From NCBI GenBank assembly GCA_035623255.1, contig DASPTU010000090.1, positions 1 to 24,354 of the forward strand: a stretch of DNA of 24,354 nucleotides, read 5' to 3'. The notes below the pieces were generated by a model, which was given only the letters and a program-made list of their open reading frames with translations, did no database searches and had not been told where the DNA came from. Of the stretch, positions 1 to 8,500 are shown piece by piece. A program made the translations under genes and the position numbers. The stretch comes from JAFAGX01 sp035623255. Its GTDB lineage: Bacteria > Acidobacteriota > Terriglobia > Terriglobales > Acidobacteriaceae. The stretch's first letter is position 1. Each line of letters begins with the position of its first letter.

Positions 1-200
1 GCGGATTGCGCCGCTTTCACGTCCTTATCGAGCTGCGTCAATTTGTCGGTGATGGCTTTCGTCGAATCGGAACTTGTTGAGGCGGGAGACGTACCGGCGG
101 GGGCGGGAGCTTGTTGCGCGGCGAGCGGAACTGCGGCGAGCAGAATCGCCAAAACTGCCAGCAAAAAACTGAAGCTACACTTCCGCCCTGCAACCTTCAT
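1..200 (-). CDS. Exported protein of unknown function, N-terminal part only (runs off the left edge)
   Basis: The minus strand opens with ATG at 198-200 and stays open for 66 codons to the window edge. The product starts MKVAGRKCSFSFLLAVLAIL, a basic n-region followed by a hydrophobic core and an Ala-rich region with a plausible cleavage site after PLAA. The mature part begins QQAPAPAGTSPAS, a low-complexity Pro/Ala/Ser linker, and then becomes charged and helical (TDKLTQLDKDVKAAQS), which could start a coiled coil. A GGAG lies 11 bases upstream of the start and a perfect TATAAT lies about 60 bases upstream. The signal peptide and linker suggest a periplasmic or envelope protein. The family cannot be named because the body of the protein is outside the window. 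The plus-strand frame across the same bases is a shadow. Confidence 0.75.
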   Translation of the reverse strand, partial: MKVAGRKCSFSFLLAVLAILLAAVPLAAQQAPAPAGTSPASTSSDSTKAITDKLTQLDKDVKAAQS

Positions 201-263
201 AAAGTTCTCTGCTCCGCTGATTCTGGATTCAACTAACGGGGACCCGCCGCTTTGTCGCCAAGC

Positions 264-269
264 ATTATA
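264..269 (-). promoter_or_regulatory. -10 element for the leftmost exported protein
   Basis: The minus strand reads TATAATGC here, a perfect -10 hexamer about 64 bases upstream of the ATG at 200. No good -35 hexamer is present at 16-18 bp spacing, so only the -10 is called. Confidence 0.45.
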
Positions 270-389
270 CGCGCCTGCCCTCTGCTGCACAGTTTGAAAT
301 TTTCATGTTCTCGATTGATTTTTCTGATGCCTGGGCCATTCACAATTCCCAACGACATGATTCTCAACGAGCTTGTAACGACCCTATTC

Positions 390-418
390 TTGGAACCAGT
401 GTGCGGGCATCGTATAAT
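390..418 (+). promoter_or_regulatory. Sigma-70-type promoter for the STAS-domain gene
   Basis: TTGGAA (390-395) and a perfect TATAAT (413-418) are separated by 17 bp. Transcription would start near 425, giving a leader of about 58 bases before the ATG at 483. This favours the short start of the STAS protein over frames that begin upstream of the promoter. Confidence 0.6.
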
Positions 419-482
419 GCCGAGCGGCTTGGTGACCGTTCCTTACACATTAACAAAGGAAGCGGCCTGGCCGCTAACGCTC

Positions 483-836
483 ATGCCTGAACGCTTGCCC
501 ATGGAAATCAACGTCCGCGAAGCTTCCGGTGTGTCCATCATTGAAGTCCACGGCCGCCTGACCATCGGCGAGCCTGCGGAGCAGCTTTACGCCGCATTGC
601 AATCGGTCGTGAAAAAAGGCGCGCGCAAAATCGTGGTGGTTCTCAACGCGATTCCGCAGATCGATAGCTCGGGAATCTCCACGCTCGTTCGGATTTCCAT
701 CCAACTTGCCCGCGAAGGCGGCGTCCTCCGCCTCGTCTGCGGCCCCGGGCGCGTCCGCGACGCGCTCACCGTAACCCGCCTCATCGAAGCCATCCCCACC
801 TTCGACACCGAATCCGCCGCGCTGGCCAATTTCTAG
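483..836 (+). CDS. STAS-domain protein, anti-sigma-factor antagonist (SpoIIAA/RsbV-like)
   Basis: This 117-residue protein is essentially one STAS domain. It has beta strands around VSIIEVHGRLTIGE and KIVVVLNAIPQ, then the signature DSSG at residues 61-64. In SpoIIAA/RsbV homologues the second serine of that motif is phosphorylated by an anti-sigma kinase; here it would be Ser63. Proteins of this type free a sigma factor by binding its anti-sigma factor when unphosphorylated. No anti-sigma kinase or sigma factor gene lies beside it, so the partner is unknown. The open frame reaches back to 252, but homology starts at MEIN and a promoter ends at 418. ATG 483 (MPERLP) or ATG 501 (MEIN) are therefore the realistic starts; neither has a strong ribosome-binding site, and 483 was chosen. 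Confidence 0.85.
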   Translation: MPERLPMEINVREASGVSIIEVHGRLTIGEPAEQLYAALQSVVKKGARKIVVVLNAIPQIDSSGISTLVRISIQLAREGGVLRLVCGPGRVRDALTVTRLIEAIPTFDTESAALANF

Positions 837-887
837 CAATTTTGATGTGGAACATCCGGATGATGGCAGCGTGTTAAACTGCGCCGC

Positions 888-1016
888 ATGAAAAGCTTCT
901 GGACTCAAAAAACTTACTGGAGCCATGTGCGGAAAATTTCCGTTGGAGCTTTCCTATTTCTCTGCTTCACTCTGGCTGCCTGGGCGAAAAGCCGCGGCCA
1001 AAAGTTTTGCGAATGA
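888..1016 (+). other. Signal-peptide frame of the following TonB-domain gene, separated from it by a +1 frameshift
   Basis: ATG at 888 opens a 42-codon frame whose product contains a textbook signal peptide: basic start MKSFWTQKTYW, hydrophobic core VGAFLFLCFTLAAWA. It ends at TGA 1014-1016. The conserved body of the downstream protein is in the next frame (+1). Removing one A from the AAAA run at 987-990 would join the two frames as ...AAWAKAAAKSFANE..., so the complete ancestral gene very probably ran 888-1722. Either a mutation has inactivated export or the base is a sequencing error. Confidence 0.6.
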
Positions 1017-1722
1017 GATTGAGAAAGCACATTTTCACAAAGTCTACGTGTTTGATTTTCTCGATTTCGCTGGAGCGCGTTCCGAAAAGGGCTGCTTCTT
1101 TTCTTCCAACTTCTCCACGAATCTTTCAAAAGACGCTCATAACTTTGCGGTTGTGAATCGCATCGAGGCGCAGAAGCAACTCAACGAGCTCCATGTTTCG
1201 GCACGGGACTTTCAACAGCCCGAGACGTTGTCAAAGGTAGCGACAGCCCTCGGCGCTGATGCCATCCTAGTAGGGACGGCCGACATTTCGTCAACTGATG
1301 CCAAGCTGTCTCTATCATTGCGCGAAGCAGCTTCCGGTAAAGAAATCCACGCTATGGACTACCACGAGCCTCTAGAGGCTGCGTTTCTTGGTTTGTTCCC
1401 TGCTTTTGAGGATGTTGAGGCCCATACCTATTTCTTCCCCGGAATGGACGGCGTCTCTCTACCAAGATGCGTTCATTGCCCCGAGCCGTCTTACACGGAC
1501 GAAGCACGGCGAAACAAATTTCAGGGAAAAGTCGTGCTGTCGGTAATCGTCGACGAAAAAGGATCGATTCGAGATGTTCGGGTGGTGGAAGACCCACGCA
1601 ATGGACTTGCCCAGCGGTCGATTGACGTTCTGAAAAAGTGGCGCATGCAGCCCTCGCGCGATCCTCAAGGAAAGCCGGTGACAGTCCGGGTCCAGATTGA
1701 AACTCTATTTAAGCTGCTCTAG
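925..1722 (+). CDS. FlgO/CsgG-like domain plus TonB C-terminal domain protein (apparently frameshifted at its signal peptide)
   Basis: The frame gives 265 residues from ATG 925. The first 30 or so look unnatural, because the true signal peptide lies in another frame from 888. The body has two domains. The first (about residues 35-145) resembles the FlgO/CsgG/TolB-like fold: KVYVFDF, VVNRIEAQKQL, ALGADAILVGTADI. The second (about 180-265) is a TonB C-terminal domain: CVHCPEPSYTDEARR, GKVVLSVIVDEKG, DVLKKWRMQPSRD, IETLFKLL. A CxxCP motif sits at the domain boundary. TonB C-terminal domains normally contact outer-membrane receptors; this protein lacks a membrane helix and proline linker, so it would be a soluble periplasmic variant if exported. 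The next gene is a paralogue with the same layout. Function beyond the domain calls is unknown. Confidence 0.75.
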   Translation: MCGKFPLELSYFSASLWLPGRKAAAKSFANEIEKAHFHKVYVFDFLDFAGARSEKGCFFSSNFSTNLSKDAHNFAVVNRIEAQKQLNELHVSARDFQQPETLSKVATALGADAILVGTADISSTDAKLSLSLREAASGKEIHAMDYHEPLEAAFLGLFPAFEDVEAHTYFFPGMDGVSLPRCVHCPEPSYTDEARRNKFQGKVVLSVIVDEKGSIRDVRVVEDPRNGLAQRSIDVLKKWRMQPSRDPQGKPVTVRVQIETLFKLL

Positions 1723-1855
1723 TGGCAGTGGGGCCATTACTTGTCCTTGCCTGAGGCGGTGACGCGGCAAGGTCTCGCCTGACACTTCGAACCTTGCAAG
1801 CGGAGAGCGTTTCTTCGTTCTATGATTTGATAATTGCTTTGGGCAGGGGGTCCCC

Positions 1856-2779
1856 ATGTCCTCATCCAACCGCACGCGCAAGCGTCGTAAGTTGTTCCTG
1901 GCGCTTTTCCTCTTTTTGCTTTACCCCGGCCGGGCACCTGCCCAGTTGCCGCAAAATGGTCCGGCACTCACCTCGGACCAGCAAGAGCAGATAGGCCAAG
2001 TCGCTTCGCGGATTCTCAAGAATGCAAGCAAAGCGAACTGCAAGGGACGCGATTGCCGAATCGCGGTAGCGGACTTTACTTTTTCTTCGGGACTGACTTC
2101 ACCATTGGGAATGGCATTAGCGGATCAATTCGCCCAGGCGCTTGCCGCGCAGAAGAACGCCGTTCCGATCATCGATCGCGCGCAGTTTCGCTCCGATCTC
2201 GAACGGCAACGCATTCCCGGCGAACTACTCAACAACGAAAAGGCCCTGCGCTGGCTGGGGCAAGCGGCAGGCGCCACCGCGATTCTGACAGGCACGATCG
2301 AGGGGAGCGGCCAATCCCAACACCTGAGGGTTCATTTGATGTCGTGCACGAAAGAGAAGGCCTCGAAACAAAAGACGGGGCCGGAGGAGTCGTTTGCGTT
2401 TTCGTATTCTGGACCAGCAAACGATCTCAGCCCGACGGAAGCTTTCGCGCCACAACTCCCAGCCGGCGAAGCATTTTCGCCCCCAGCAATCCGCGAGGCA
2501 GGAAAGAACGGCGTCAGACCCCCTAGCTGTGCTTATTGCCCCAATCCGAGCTACACCGAGCCCGCGCGCCTGGCAAAGCTAAACGGCACGGCGATGATGG
2601 AGGTGGTGGTCTCGGCGGAAGGGCAAGTAGCGCAGATGAGGATTGTGAAAGGTCTCCCGTACGGTTTGAATGAGGCGGCCATGGAAGCCGTTCGCAACTG
2701 GAAATTCAGACCGTCTACCCTTAACGGCGAGCCGACGACTGTGAAGGTGATGATTGAGGTGATGTTCCGGCTGTATTGA
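1856..2779 (+). CDS. Exported FlgO/CsgG-like domain plus TonB C-terminal domain protein
   Basis: This 307-residue protein starts at ATG 1856 with a purine-rich AGGGGG ribosome-binding site. A signal peptide covers residues 1-31 (RKRRKLFLALFLFLLYPGR, cleavage near APAQ). Residues 60-175 form a FlgO/CsgG/TolB-like domain: CRIAVADFTF, GMALADQFAQAL, VPIIDRAQFRSDL, AAGATAILTGTIEG. Residues 220-307 are a TonB C-terminal domain with the entry motif CAYCPNPSYTEPARLAKL and ending IEVMFRLY. The layout matches the gene just upstream (925-1722), so the two are tandem paralogues. It has no transmembrane anchor or Pro-rich spacer, unlike classical TonB. A periplasmic role in envelope assembly or in contacting TonB-dependent receptors is inference. 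The frame is intact, in contrast to its neighbour. Confidence 0.85.
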   Translation: MSSSNRTRKRRKLFLALFLFLLYPGRAPAQLPQNGPALTSDQQEQIGQVASRILKNASKANCKGRDCRIAVADFTFSSGLTSPLGMALADQFAQALAAQKNAVPIIDRAQFRSDLERQRIPGELLNNEKALRWLGQAAGATAILTGTIEGSGQSQHLRVHLMSCTKEKASKQKTGPEESFAFSYSGPANDLSPTEAFAPQLPAGEAFSPPAIREAGKNGVRPPSCAYCPNPSYTEPARLAKLNGTAMMEVVVSAEGQVAQMRIVKGLPYGLNEAAMEAVRNWKFRPSTLNGEPTTVKVMIEVMFRLY

Positions 2780-2790
2780 ACTTCGAGGAC

Positions 2791-3378
2791 CTAGCCGCCC
2801 TTTTTGAGTTCGGCGAGGACCAGTTTGGCAACTTCTTTCAGGGTTTCGAAGACGCCAACGCCCTGAATGGCCACCGCTTCGAGCACCGGCTCGCCCTTGC
2901 GCTGGAGCTGCTTGGTCAATTCCGGCACAGCCATAGCGTTTGGCAGGTCGCGCTTATTCAACTGCAAAACGTACGGAATGGTGTCGAAATTCAGGTTGTG
3001 TTCTTTCAAATGTTCCTGCAGGTTTTCCATCGTTTCGAAATTCGCGTCGAGCCGCTCTTCCTGCGAATCCGCAACGAACACCACGCCATCCGCGCCTTTC
3101 AGGATCAGCTTGCGGCTGGCCTCATAAAACACCTGCCCAGGCACCGTATATAAATGGAAGCGGGTCTTGAAGCCGCGCACGGTTCCTAAATCGAGCGGAA
3201 GAAAATCGAAGAACAGAGTGCGGTCGGTTTCCGTGGCCAGGGACACCATTCTGCCCTTCTGGTTTTGCCCGGTGTGGTCGTAAACCCACTGGAGATTCGC
3301 GGTCTTTCCGCCCAAACCGGGACCGTAGTAGACCAGCTTGCAATTAATTTCGCGCGCAGGAAAATTGATGAAAGGCAC
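2791..3378 (-). CDS. mglA: MglA-type small Ras-like GTPase
   Basis: The 195-residue product has the usual MglA length. It begins PFINFPAREINCKLVYYGP, almost the family consensus. GTPase motifs are clear: P-loop GPGLGGKT (19-26), switch I TDRTLFFDF with Arg53, TVPGQ (78-82) in place of the Ras DxxG motif with Gln82, and NKRD (141-144) for guanine recognition. Arg53 and Gln82 correspond to the catalytic pair described for MglA. The start codon is GTG (3376-3378); an in-frame TAA shortly upstream excludes a longer protein. MglA sets cell polarity and drives gliding or type IV pilus motility in Myxococcus; the role here is inferred. The usual GAP partner gene mglB is not adjacent. The gene ends 11 bases from the convergent TonB-domain gene. 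Confidence 0.95.
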   Translation of the reverse strand: MPFINFPAREINCKLVYYGPGLGGKTANLQWVYDHTGQNQKGRMVSLATETDRTLFFDFLPLDLGTVRGFKTRFHLYTVPGQVFYEASRKLILKGADGVVFVADSQEERLDANFETMENLQEHLKEHNLNFDTIPYVLQLNKRDLPNAMAVPELTKQLQRKGEPVLEAVAIQGVGVFETLKEVAKLVLAELKKGG

Positions 3379-3407
3379 GTTGTCGTTGACCAGAATCCGG
3401 CCACAAA

Positions 3408-3416
3408 TTTATAGCA
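3408..3416 (-). promoter_or_regulatory. Extended -10 promoter for mglA
   Basis: The minus strand reads TGCTATAAA, an extended -10 (TGn plus TATAAA), with no convincing -35 at standard spacing. Transcription would start near 3401, leaving a leader of about 24 bases before the GTG start. Confidence 0.45.
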
Positions 3417-3596
3417 CACGCGCTCCGCGCAGGCCAGCAATCCTGACTCGCGTGTTGCAGGGTGGCTACGGCTGCTATCAGTTTCCGCGATTCGCGGCGA
3501 AACTCCACGCGCTATTTTCGCGCATGCCTCCGTTCGGTAACGGTTCCAGCTTGTGAGAACGCCAAGCTCGCTAACGAGTGTCATTTTTACCCTACG

Positions 3597-3625
3597 TTGA
3601 CGCGCTTAATTACCTCTGTTAGCAT
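3597..3625 (+). promoter_or_regulatory. Possible promoter for the TPR gene, suggesting a leaderless message
   Basis: TTGACG (3597-3602) and TAGCAT (3620-3625) are spaced by 17 bp. Initiation about 7 bases later would fall on or next to the ATG at 3633. No Shine-Dalgarno sequence precedes that ATG, which fits a leaderless transcript. The -10 matches only 4 of 6 bases. Confidence 0.35.
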
Positions 3626-3632
3626 TCGCTCC

Positions 3633-4268
3633 ATGGCAAAAGTGCGGAAGGTATCTGCAGGCTCCTCGGGCCACTCCAAGGGCGCTTCTCACGGCTCCTC
3701 TAAGTCACAGAAAAAGAAGAGTTTAGGCAGCCCGCCGCCCCCCCAGCGCGGCGGCGTCGAGTTGGTCGACCCACGAGTCCAGGAGCAGCTCAAAACTTAT
3801 GACGAAGCGCTGGCCCTGTTTCACCAGCAGAAATTCGCGCGCGCCAAGCAGGAACTCGAAGAAGTTTTGAAAGGCCCGAGCAAGGAGCTCTCCGACCGCG
3901 CCCGCGTGCATCTGAAAATCGTTGAACAGAGGATGAAGCCCTCGCACGAGGAGAATCCGCGCAGCGCAGAAGATCATTATCAGCGCGGCGTGGCGATGAT
4001 GAACATCGGCCGCTGGGATGAAGCGCGCGAGAGCCTAGAAAAAGCGCGCAAGGCCGCGCCGAAAGCCGACCATATTCACTACGCTCTGGCGGCGCTGGAT
4101 TGCCTGACCGGGGAAGCCGACGCGGCTTTGGAGAATTTGAAAGTTGCCATTCAATTGCGGCCGGAGAACCGCTTTCACGCGCGCAACGACGAGGATTTCG
4201 CCTTCCTTCAGGAAGACCCGCGCTTCACAGAGTTGCTCTATCCTGAAAAGGATGGCCTAGCCAGCTAA
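3633..4268 (+). CDS. Tetratricopeptide-repeat protein
   Basis: From ATG 3633 the product has 211 residues. The first 45 are a basic, Ser/Lys-rich and then Pro-rich low-complexity tail (GSSKSQKKKSLGSPPPP). Helical TPR-like units follow: YDEALALFHQQKFARAKQEL, then AEDHYQRGVAMMNIGRWDEA with the classic TPR spacing of small residues and aromatics, then IHYALAALDCLTGEADAALE. A C-terminal segment ends DFAFLQEDPRFTELL, a pattern often seen where a final TPR helix packs. There is no signal peptide, so it is probably cytoplasmic. TPR proteins are protein-interaction scaffolds; the partner is unknown. The frame is open back to 3462, but that extension has no family-like features and lies in the mglA-facing intergenic region. 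Confidence 0.8.
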   Translation: MAKVRKVSAGSSGHSKGASHGSSKSQKKKSLGSPPPPQRGGVELVDPRVQEQLKTYDEALALFHQQKFARAKQELEEVLKGPSKELSDRARVHLKIVEQRMKPSHEENPRSAEDHYQRGVAMMNIGRWDEARESLEKARKAAPKADHIHYALAALDCLTGEADAALENLKVAIQLRPENRFHARNDEDFAFLQEDPRFTELLYPEKDGLAS

Positions 4269-4337
4269 CTCCGCGTTGCGCTCTCGGCGTATACTGAAAA
4301 CAGGTCCTTCGTGGTTGGCGTCCTTCGCTTACGGTCG

Positions 4338-4379
4338 ATGAAACGATTGCTCCGCCTGCTTCACGAATTCCATCGGTGA
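4338..4379 (+). other. Possible 13-codon leader ORF overlapping the yvcK start
   Basis: ATG 4338 opens a short frame encoding MKRLLRLLHEFHR. Its TGA (4377-4379) overlaps the GTG start of yvcK in a GTGA arrangement. yvcK has no evident Shine-Dalgarno of its own, so translational coupling through this leader is possible. It is too short to judge by composition. Confidence 0.3.
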
Positions 4380-5401
4380 AAGAACGGTCCCCAAAATCGA
4401 AAACCTTGGCTCGCAGCTTCCGCATTGTCGCGTTGGGCGGCGGCACCGGTCTTTCCACGCTCCTGCGCGGCCTGAAGGAACATGTTATCCGGCGCACAGA
4501 CGATCATCCCACGCCGGAGCGGCCGGTGTCGGATCTTGCCGCGATTGTCACGGTTACCGATGATGGCGGCAGCTCGGGCCGGCTGCGCCGCGAGAACCGC
4601 ATCCTGCCCCCCGGCGACATTCGCAACTGCATGGTCGCGCTCTCGAAGGACGAGGCGCTGCTTGGACGGCTCTTTCAGTACCGTTTTCATGCTGGCCGTG
4701 GCCTCAGAGGGCACAACTTTGGCAATCTCTTTCTCGCCGCGCTCACGCACGTCACTGGCGACTTCTTCGAGGCCATTCGAGTTACCAGCCGCGTGCTGGC
4801 CATCCGCGGGCGCATTTTTCCTTCGACGCTCTCGAACGTGCATCTTGTCGCCACTCTGGAAAATGGCAAGATCGTTCATGGTGAAACGCGAATCACGGCT
4901 AGTCACTCGCCCATTGACAAGATCGCGCTTTCTCCGCAGCGCGTTCGTCCGCTTCCCACCGCGGTCGAGGCCATCGAGGAAGCCGACCTCATTCTGCTCG
5001 GCCCCGGGTCGCTCTACACCAGCATTCTTCCGAATCTGCTTATCCCGGAAATTGCCAACGCCATCGCTAAATCCAAGGCTCCGCGCGTGTACATCGCCAA
5101 CCTAATGACGCAGCCCGGGGAAACTTCCGGCTATGCGCTGGCTGACCACCTGTGCGCGATTCAGAAGCACGTGCCGCATCGGGTCATCGATTGGGTTGTG
5201 GCGAACCGCCAGGCCGTTTCGCCCGAAGTCGCCAAGCGTTACCGCGCGGAAGGCGCGGAACCCGTGCTTGCCGACCCGTCCGCTCTTCAGAAGCTAGGTT
5301 ACCGCGTCATTCTGGATGACTTGCTGGAAGAACATGGGGTGATTCGCCACAATACCCGCCAGCTCTCGCGGCTCCTGCTCGAGCAGTTTCTCCACCGCTA
5401 A
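4376..5401 (+). CDS. yvcK: YvcK/CofD-like family protein (gluconeogenesis / cell-shape factor)
   Basis: The 341-residue product carries the family's nucleotide-binding signatures in order: VALGGGTGLSTLLRGLK (18-34), VTVTDDGGSSGRLRRE (about 58-74), LPPGDIRNCMVAL (about 77-89), GHNFGNLFLAAL (about 112-123), and LLGPGSLYTSILPNLL (about 205-220). YvcK is a cytoplasmic UDP-sugar-binding relative of the CofD transferase. In Bacillus it is needed for growth on gluconeogenic carbon sources and influences peptidoglycan enzymes; the role here is by family. In many bacteria it sits with rapZ and whiA, but neither is seen here. The start is GTG 4376, preceded by no clear ribosome-binding site but overlapped by a tiny leader ORF. 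Length and motifs look complete. Confidence 0.92.
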   Translation: MKERSPKSKTLARSFRIVALGGGTGLSTLLRGLKEHVIRRTDDHPTPERPVSDLAAIVTVTDDGGSSGRLRRENRILPPGDIRNCMVALSKDEALLGRLFQYRFHAGRGLRGHNFGNLFLAALTHVTGDFFEAIRVTSRVLAIRGRIFPSTLSNVHLVATLENGKIVHGETRITASHSPIDKIALSPQRVRPLPTAVEAIEEADLILLGPGSLYTSILPNLLIPEIANAIAKSKAPRVYIANLMTQPGETSGYALADHLCAIQKHVPHRVIDWVVANRQAVSPEVAKRYRAEGAEPVLADPSALQKLGYRVILDDLLEEHGVIRHNTRQLSRLLLEQFLHR

Positions 5402-5521
5402 CTGCGCTTCTCATTGCACCCCAAAACCCGAGCCTGCTGCAATTCTCCCTCATACGCTTGGTGGTATGTCATCCAAGAACAAGGATCTCAGTGGGGACTT
5501 GCTCTGTAAAACCAAAAGCAG

Positions 5522-5554
5522 AAGGCCCGCCGAAGGAATCAGCGGGCCTTTTTT
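5522..5554. terminator. Rho-independent terminator between two convergent genes
   Basis: AAGGCCCGC (5522-5530) pairs with GCGGGCCTT (5542-5550) around an 11-base loop, and a T-run follows on the plus strand. A-rich sequence on the other side makes it usable, more weakly, on the minus strand too. It lies between the ends of yvcK (plus) and the large receptor gene (minus). Confidence 0.85.
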
Positions 5555-5579
5555 GCTTGATGGTTCAAAGTTGAGAATA

Positions 5580-8500
5580 TTAGAAGATAATTTTACCCAC
5601 TAGCTGAATGTTGCGTGGCTCGCCAGGGCCGATGGCCGGTGCGCCGTTGAAGTCACCGATGGTGTCGGTTACGGTTCCGAAGCCGCTTGCGCTGGTGCAA
5701 ACTCCGGTGACGGAGTTAGGTGCGCAAACGCTGTTTACCGATCCAACACCAGACGCAAGGTTGATGCGGTTGAAAAGATTGAAGAAGTCTGCCCGGAGCT
5801 GGAGTCTTACGCGCTCCGTGATGTGGATATTCTTGATGAGTGAAAGATCCACGTCGCCAAAACCAGGTCCTGTAAACTTGTTGCGAGCAAGGTTATCGGT
5901 TGTGCCTGGACATGCCGTACCTCCAGGATTGCAGAAGGCCGCTGGGTTCCACCATTGTTCACCTGGAAGTGTCAGGGAGAAGGCGTGGCTAATCCCGGCA
6001 TACGGGTTGCCGATGAGGTCCAAGCCCAAACGTCCCTCATCGGAAGGCTGTCCACTATGCCAAATCATCATGCTGCTGACCTGGTAGCCGTTGAATAGCT
6101 GCTTTGACCACCCGGACGTGGCCCACGGAGCCTTCGGGACATCATAGGTGAAGTCCACGCTGAATAGGTTTCGTGTATCGAAGTCGCTGTTCCCGTAGTC
6201 CAGCTTGGGATTCAGGTAGTTCGTCAAAATAGCCCCGCGGTACTCGCTGACTTCGTCCAGAGAGTGCGACCACGTGTAAGCGAACTGCGACGAGAAGCCG
6301 CGCCATGATCTCGTTCGGAAAGTCGTCTGCAAGGAATTGTAGTTAGACGTGCCGATGGTGTTGAGTTGCAGTATGGGTCCGAATTGCGCATAGGTGTTGT
6401 TCTGATTGATGTTGGAGACGATGTTCAGCTTCCGCCCCTCGCTGCCAACATACCCGATCTGCCAAACGGCGGCGTTTCCGAAGCTTTTCTCAACCTGCAG
6501 GTTGTAATTAAAGAAGTAGGGTGTACGGAAATTGGGGCTGACGGAGTAGACGCCCAGCCCCGTTGGATCGCCGGCGCCGAGGCAATTCGCGTTTGAGCAT
6601 GCTTGGACGGTTGGGAACACCGACTTGTTCGTATTGGTCGCTCCGGCATTCGTGTATCCGGCTGGGCAGTTGGCCGCTTGAACGGCATCCCATTGAAAAG
6701 CTCCTTGGGCGATCGGGCCGCCAGTCGTGGCGAACGTGCCGCAAAACGGCGCGCCATAGGTCGAAATGGGAGAGGGGCCGAACGGATTGCCCTCAATGCC
6801 TTGCGGAGCTCCACTGACTGGCGGACGGAAATCCAAGAAGGGGTTCAAATTGATTTGGTCATAGAAGACGCCAAATCCAGCGCGTACGACCAAGTCGCTC
6901 TTGGCCTGATAGGCTAGACCGAGGCGAGGTGCGAAGTGGTCTTTGCCAGGGTTGAAGAGCGGATGGCCGCTGTTGGTGACGTAGAACCCGGTTCCTGGAA
7001 TGAAATTGGCGATGTCTCCTTTACCGCTGGACATCGGACCAAAGTACTCATATCGGAGACCGTAGTTGATGTTGAGTTTTTTCGTGAGTTGCCACGAGTC
7101 CTGAGCGTATAGGTTAAAGGCCTTGACTGACACCCATCGCTCCGGGTTACCAACGGCGATATTGCCACCGCAAAGATCGCCTGCGTTATTATGGGCCTTG
7201 TCGCACGGCGATACATCGCCCGCAAGGAAATCAGCTAAGGCGCAGAGTAGCGGGTTACCAGTCGTGGAAGAGCAGGCTGCGCTTCCAGCCCAGGGACCGG
7301 CAGTTCCGTCGAACACGAACTGTCCTGTTCCGCGCCGGTGATAAAACTCATCAAGGTGAGCATCGCGAATCTCTCCGCCGAACCGGAACTGGTGCTTGCC
7401 GCTCGTAAGAGAGACGATGTCAGTAATGTGCCAAGTGAGGTCGCTGCGGCCTTCGGGGGGAGTAAGTCCGACCTGCTCAAATCCACCAGAACCGCCGGTG
7501 GACGGCGGTGCGATCACGATGTTCGGCGCACCATCGATGTACTGACCCGCCTTGACCGCGCTCGGACTCAGGAAAAGGCCCATCGTCTGGGTATTAAAGC
7601 TGTTGTTGTTGTCGTGAAAGATCTGGTTAAAGTAATTTGCCCCAAACAGAAGCTGATTGGTGATCTTGTTGGTTAGCGTGGAGTTTAAGACGGCTGAGTA
7701 ATTGAAGACGTGGATGGGAGCGACTTCAAAGTAGTAGGGTAAGTTTGAACTAGCCGTGCCCAAGGCGGGGCTTCCGCCGAGAGGGGCTATCTGGTTGCCC
7801 TGCCCTCCGTAAGCGCGCAGATAGAGGTGGTGCTTGTCGCCAATCTGTTGATCCAGCCTGGCTACGGCATTGTAGCTGTATCCTGTTTCGGCGCTTGGGC
7901 TGAGAAAGTTATTTGTCGTTCCCGGCAACCCCGCAATCGAACCATTGCCCGAAGTGGGCCAAAAGCCTTTCCCTGAGGCACTGCATCCTGAAGGAATCAT
8001 ACTCGCGGGAAGCTTGGCCGTGAGCGGCCCCAGCATATTGCAGGAGGCCAGACTGATGGTGGCGACACCGTTATTGGCAAGCACAGTCCCGGCGCTTTGC
8101 ACCCAATCCTCTGATGGTTCCGTGGCGATGCCCGAAAGCCCGAAGATAAACTGCTGCTTCTCATAGTTTGCGAAGATAAAGGTCTTGTTCTTGATGATCG
8201 GGCCGCCAGCGGAGAAACCGTAGTTTTCATTGCGCTTCGGCGACGATTTGGTGGGGTTCGAGGGGTTACAAACTGGATTCGTGCCCGGGCAGAAGAACGG
8301 AGTATTGTCTGCGAAGTATTCGTTGCGGTTGTAATAGTAGGCCGACCCATGAATTTCGTTAGTGCCGGATTTGGTAACTACGTTGACGGTGCCGCCAGCG
8401 TTGCGGCCGCCCTCCGGGCCGGATGAGGTCTGTGAAGAGAATTCCGTAACGGAGTCGATGGGGAGAACGACGCCGGCAATACCGGAGACGCCGCCCTGGT

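Noticed and set aside
43..297. An 84-codon plus-strand frame at the left edge
   Set aside because: It is antisense to a frame with an unmistakable signal peptide and has no coding features of its own.
252..482. An N-terminal extension of the STAS protein
   Set aside because: The extension is upstream of or across the promoter at 390-418 and has no similarity to STAS proteins, which begin at MEIN.
987..990. Programmed ribosomal frameshifting as an explanation for the split TonB-domain gene
   Set aside because: The required shift is +1, and there is no slippery heptamer, rare-codon or stop-codon stall at the site; mutation or sequencing error is simpler.
3462..3632. A longer start for the TPR protein
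   Set aside because: The extra residues look like translated intergenic DNA shared with the mglA promoter; ATG 3633 gives a normal protein.
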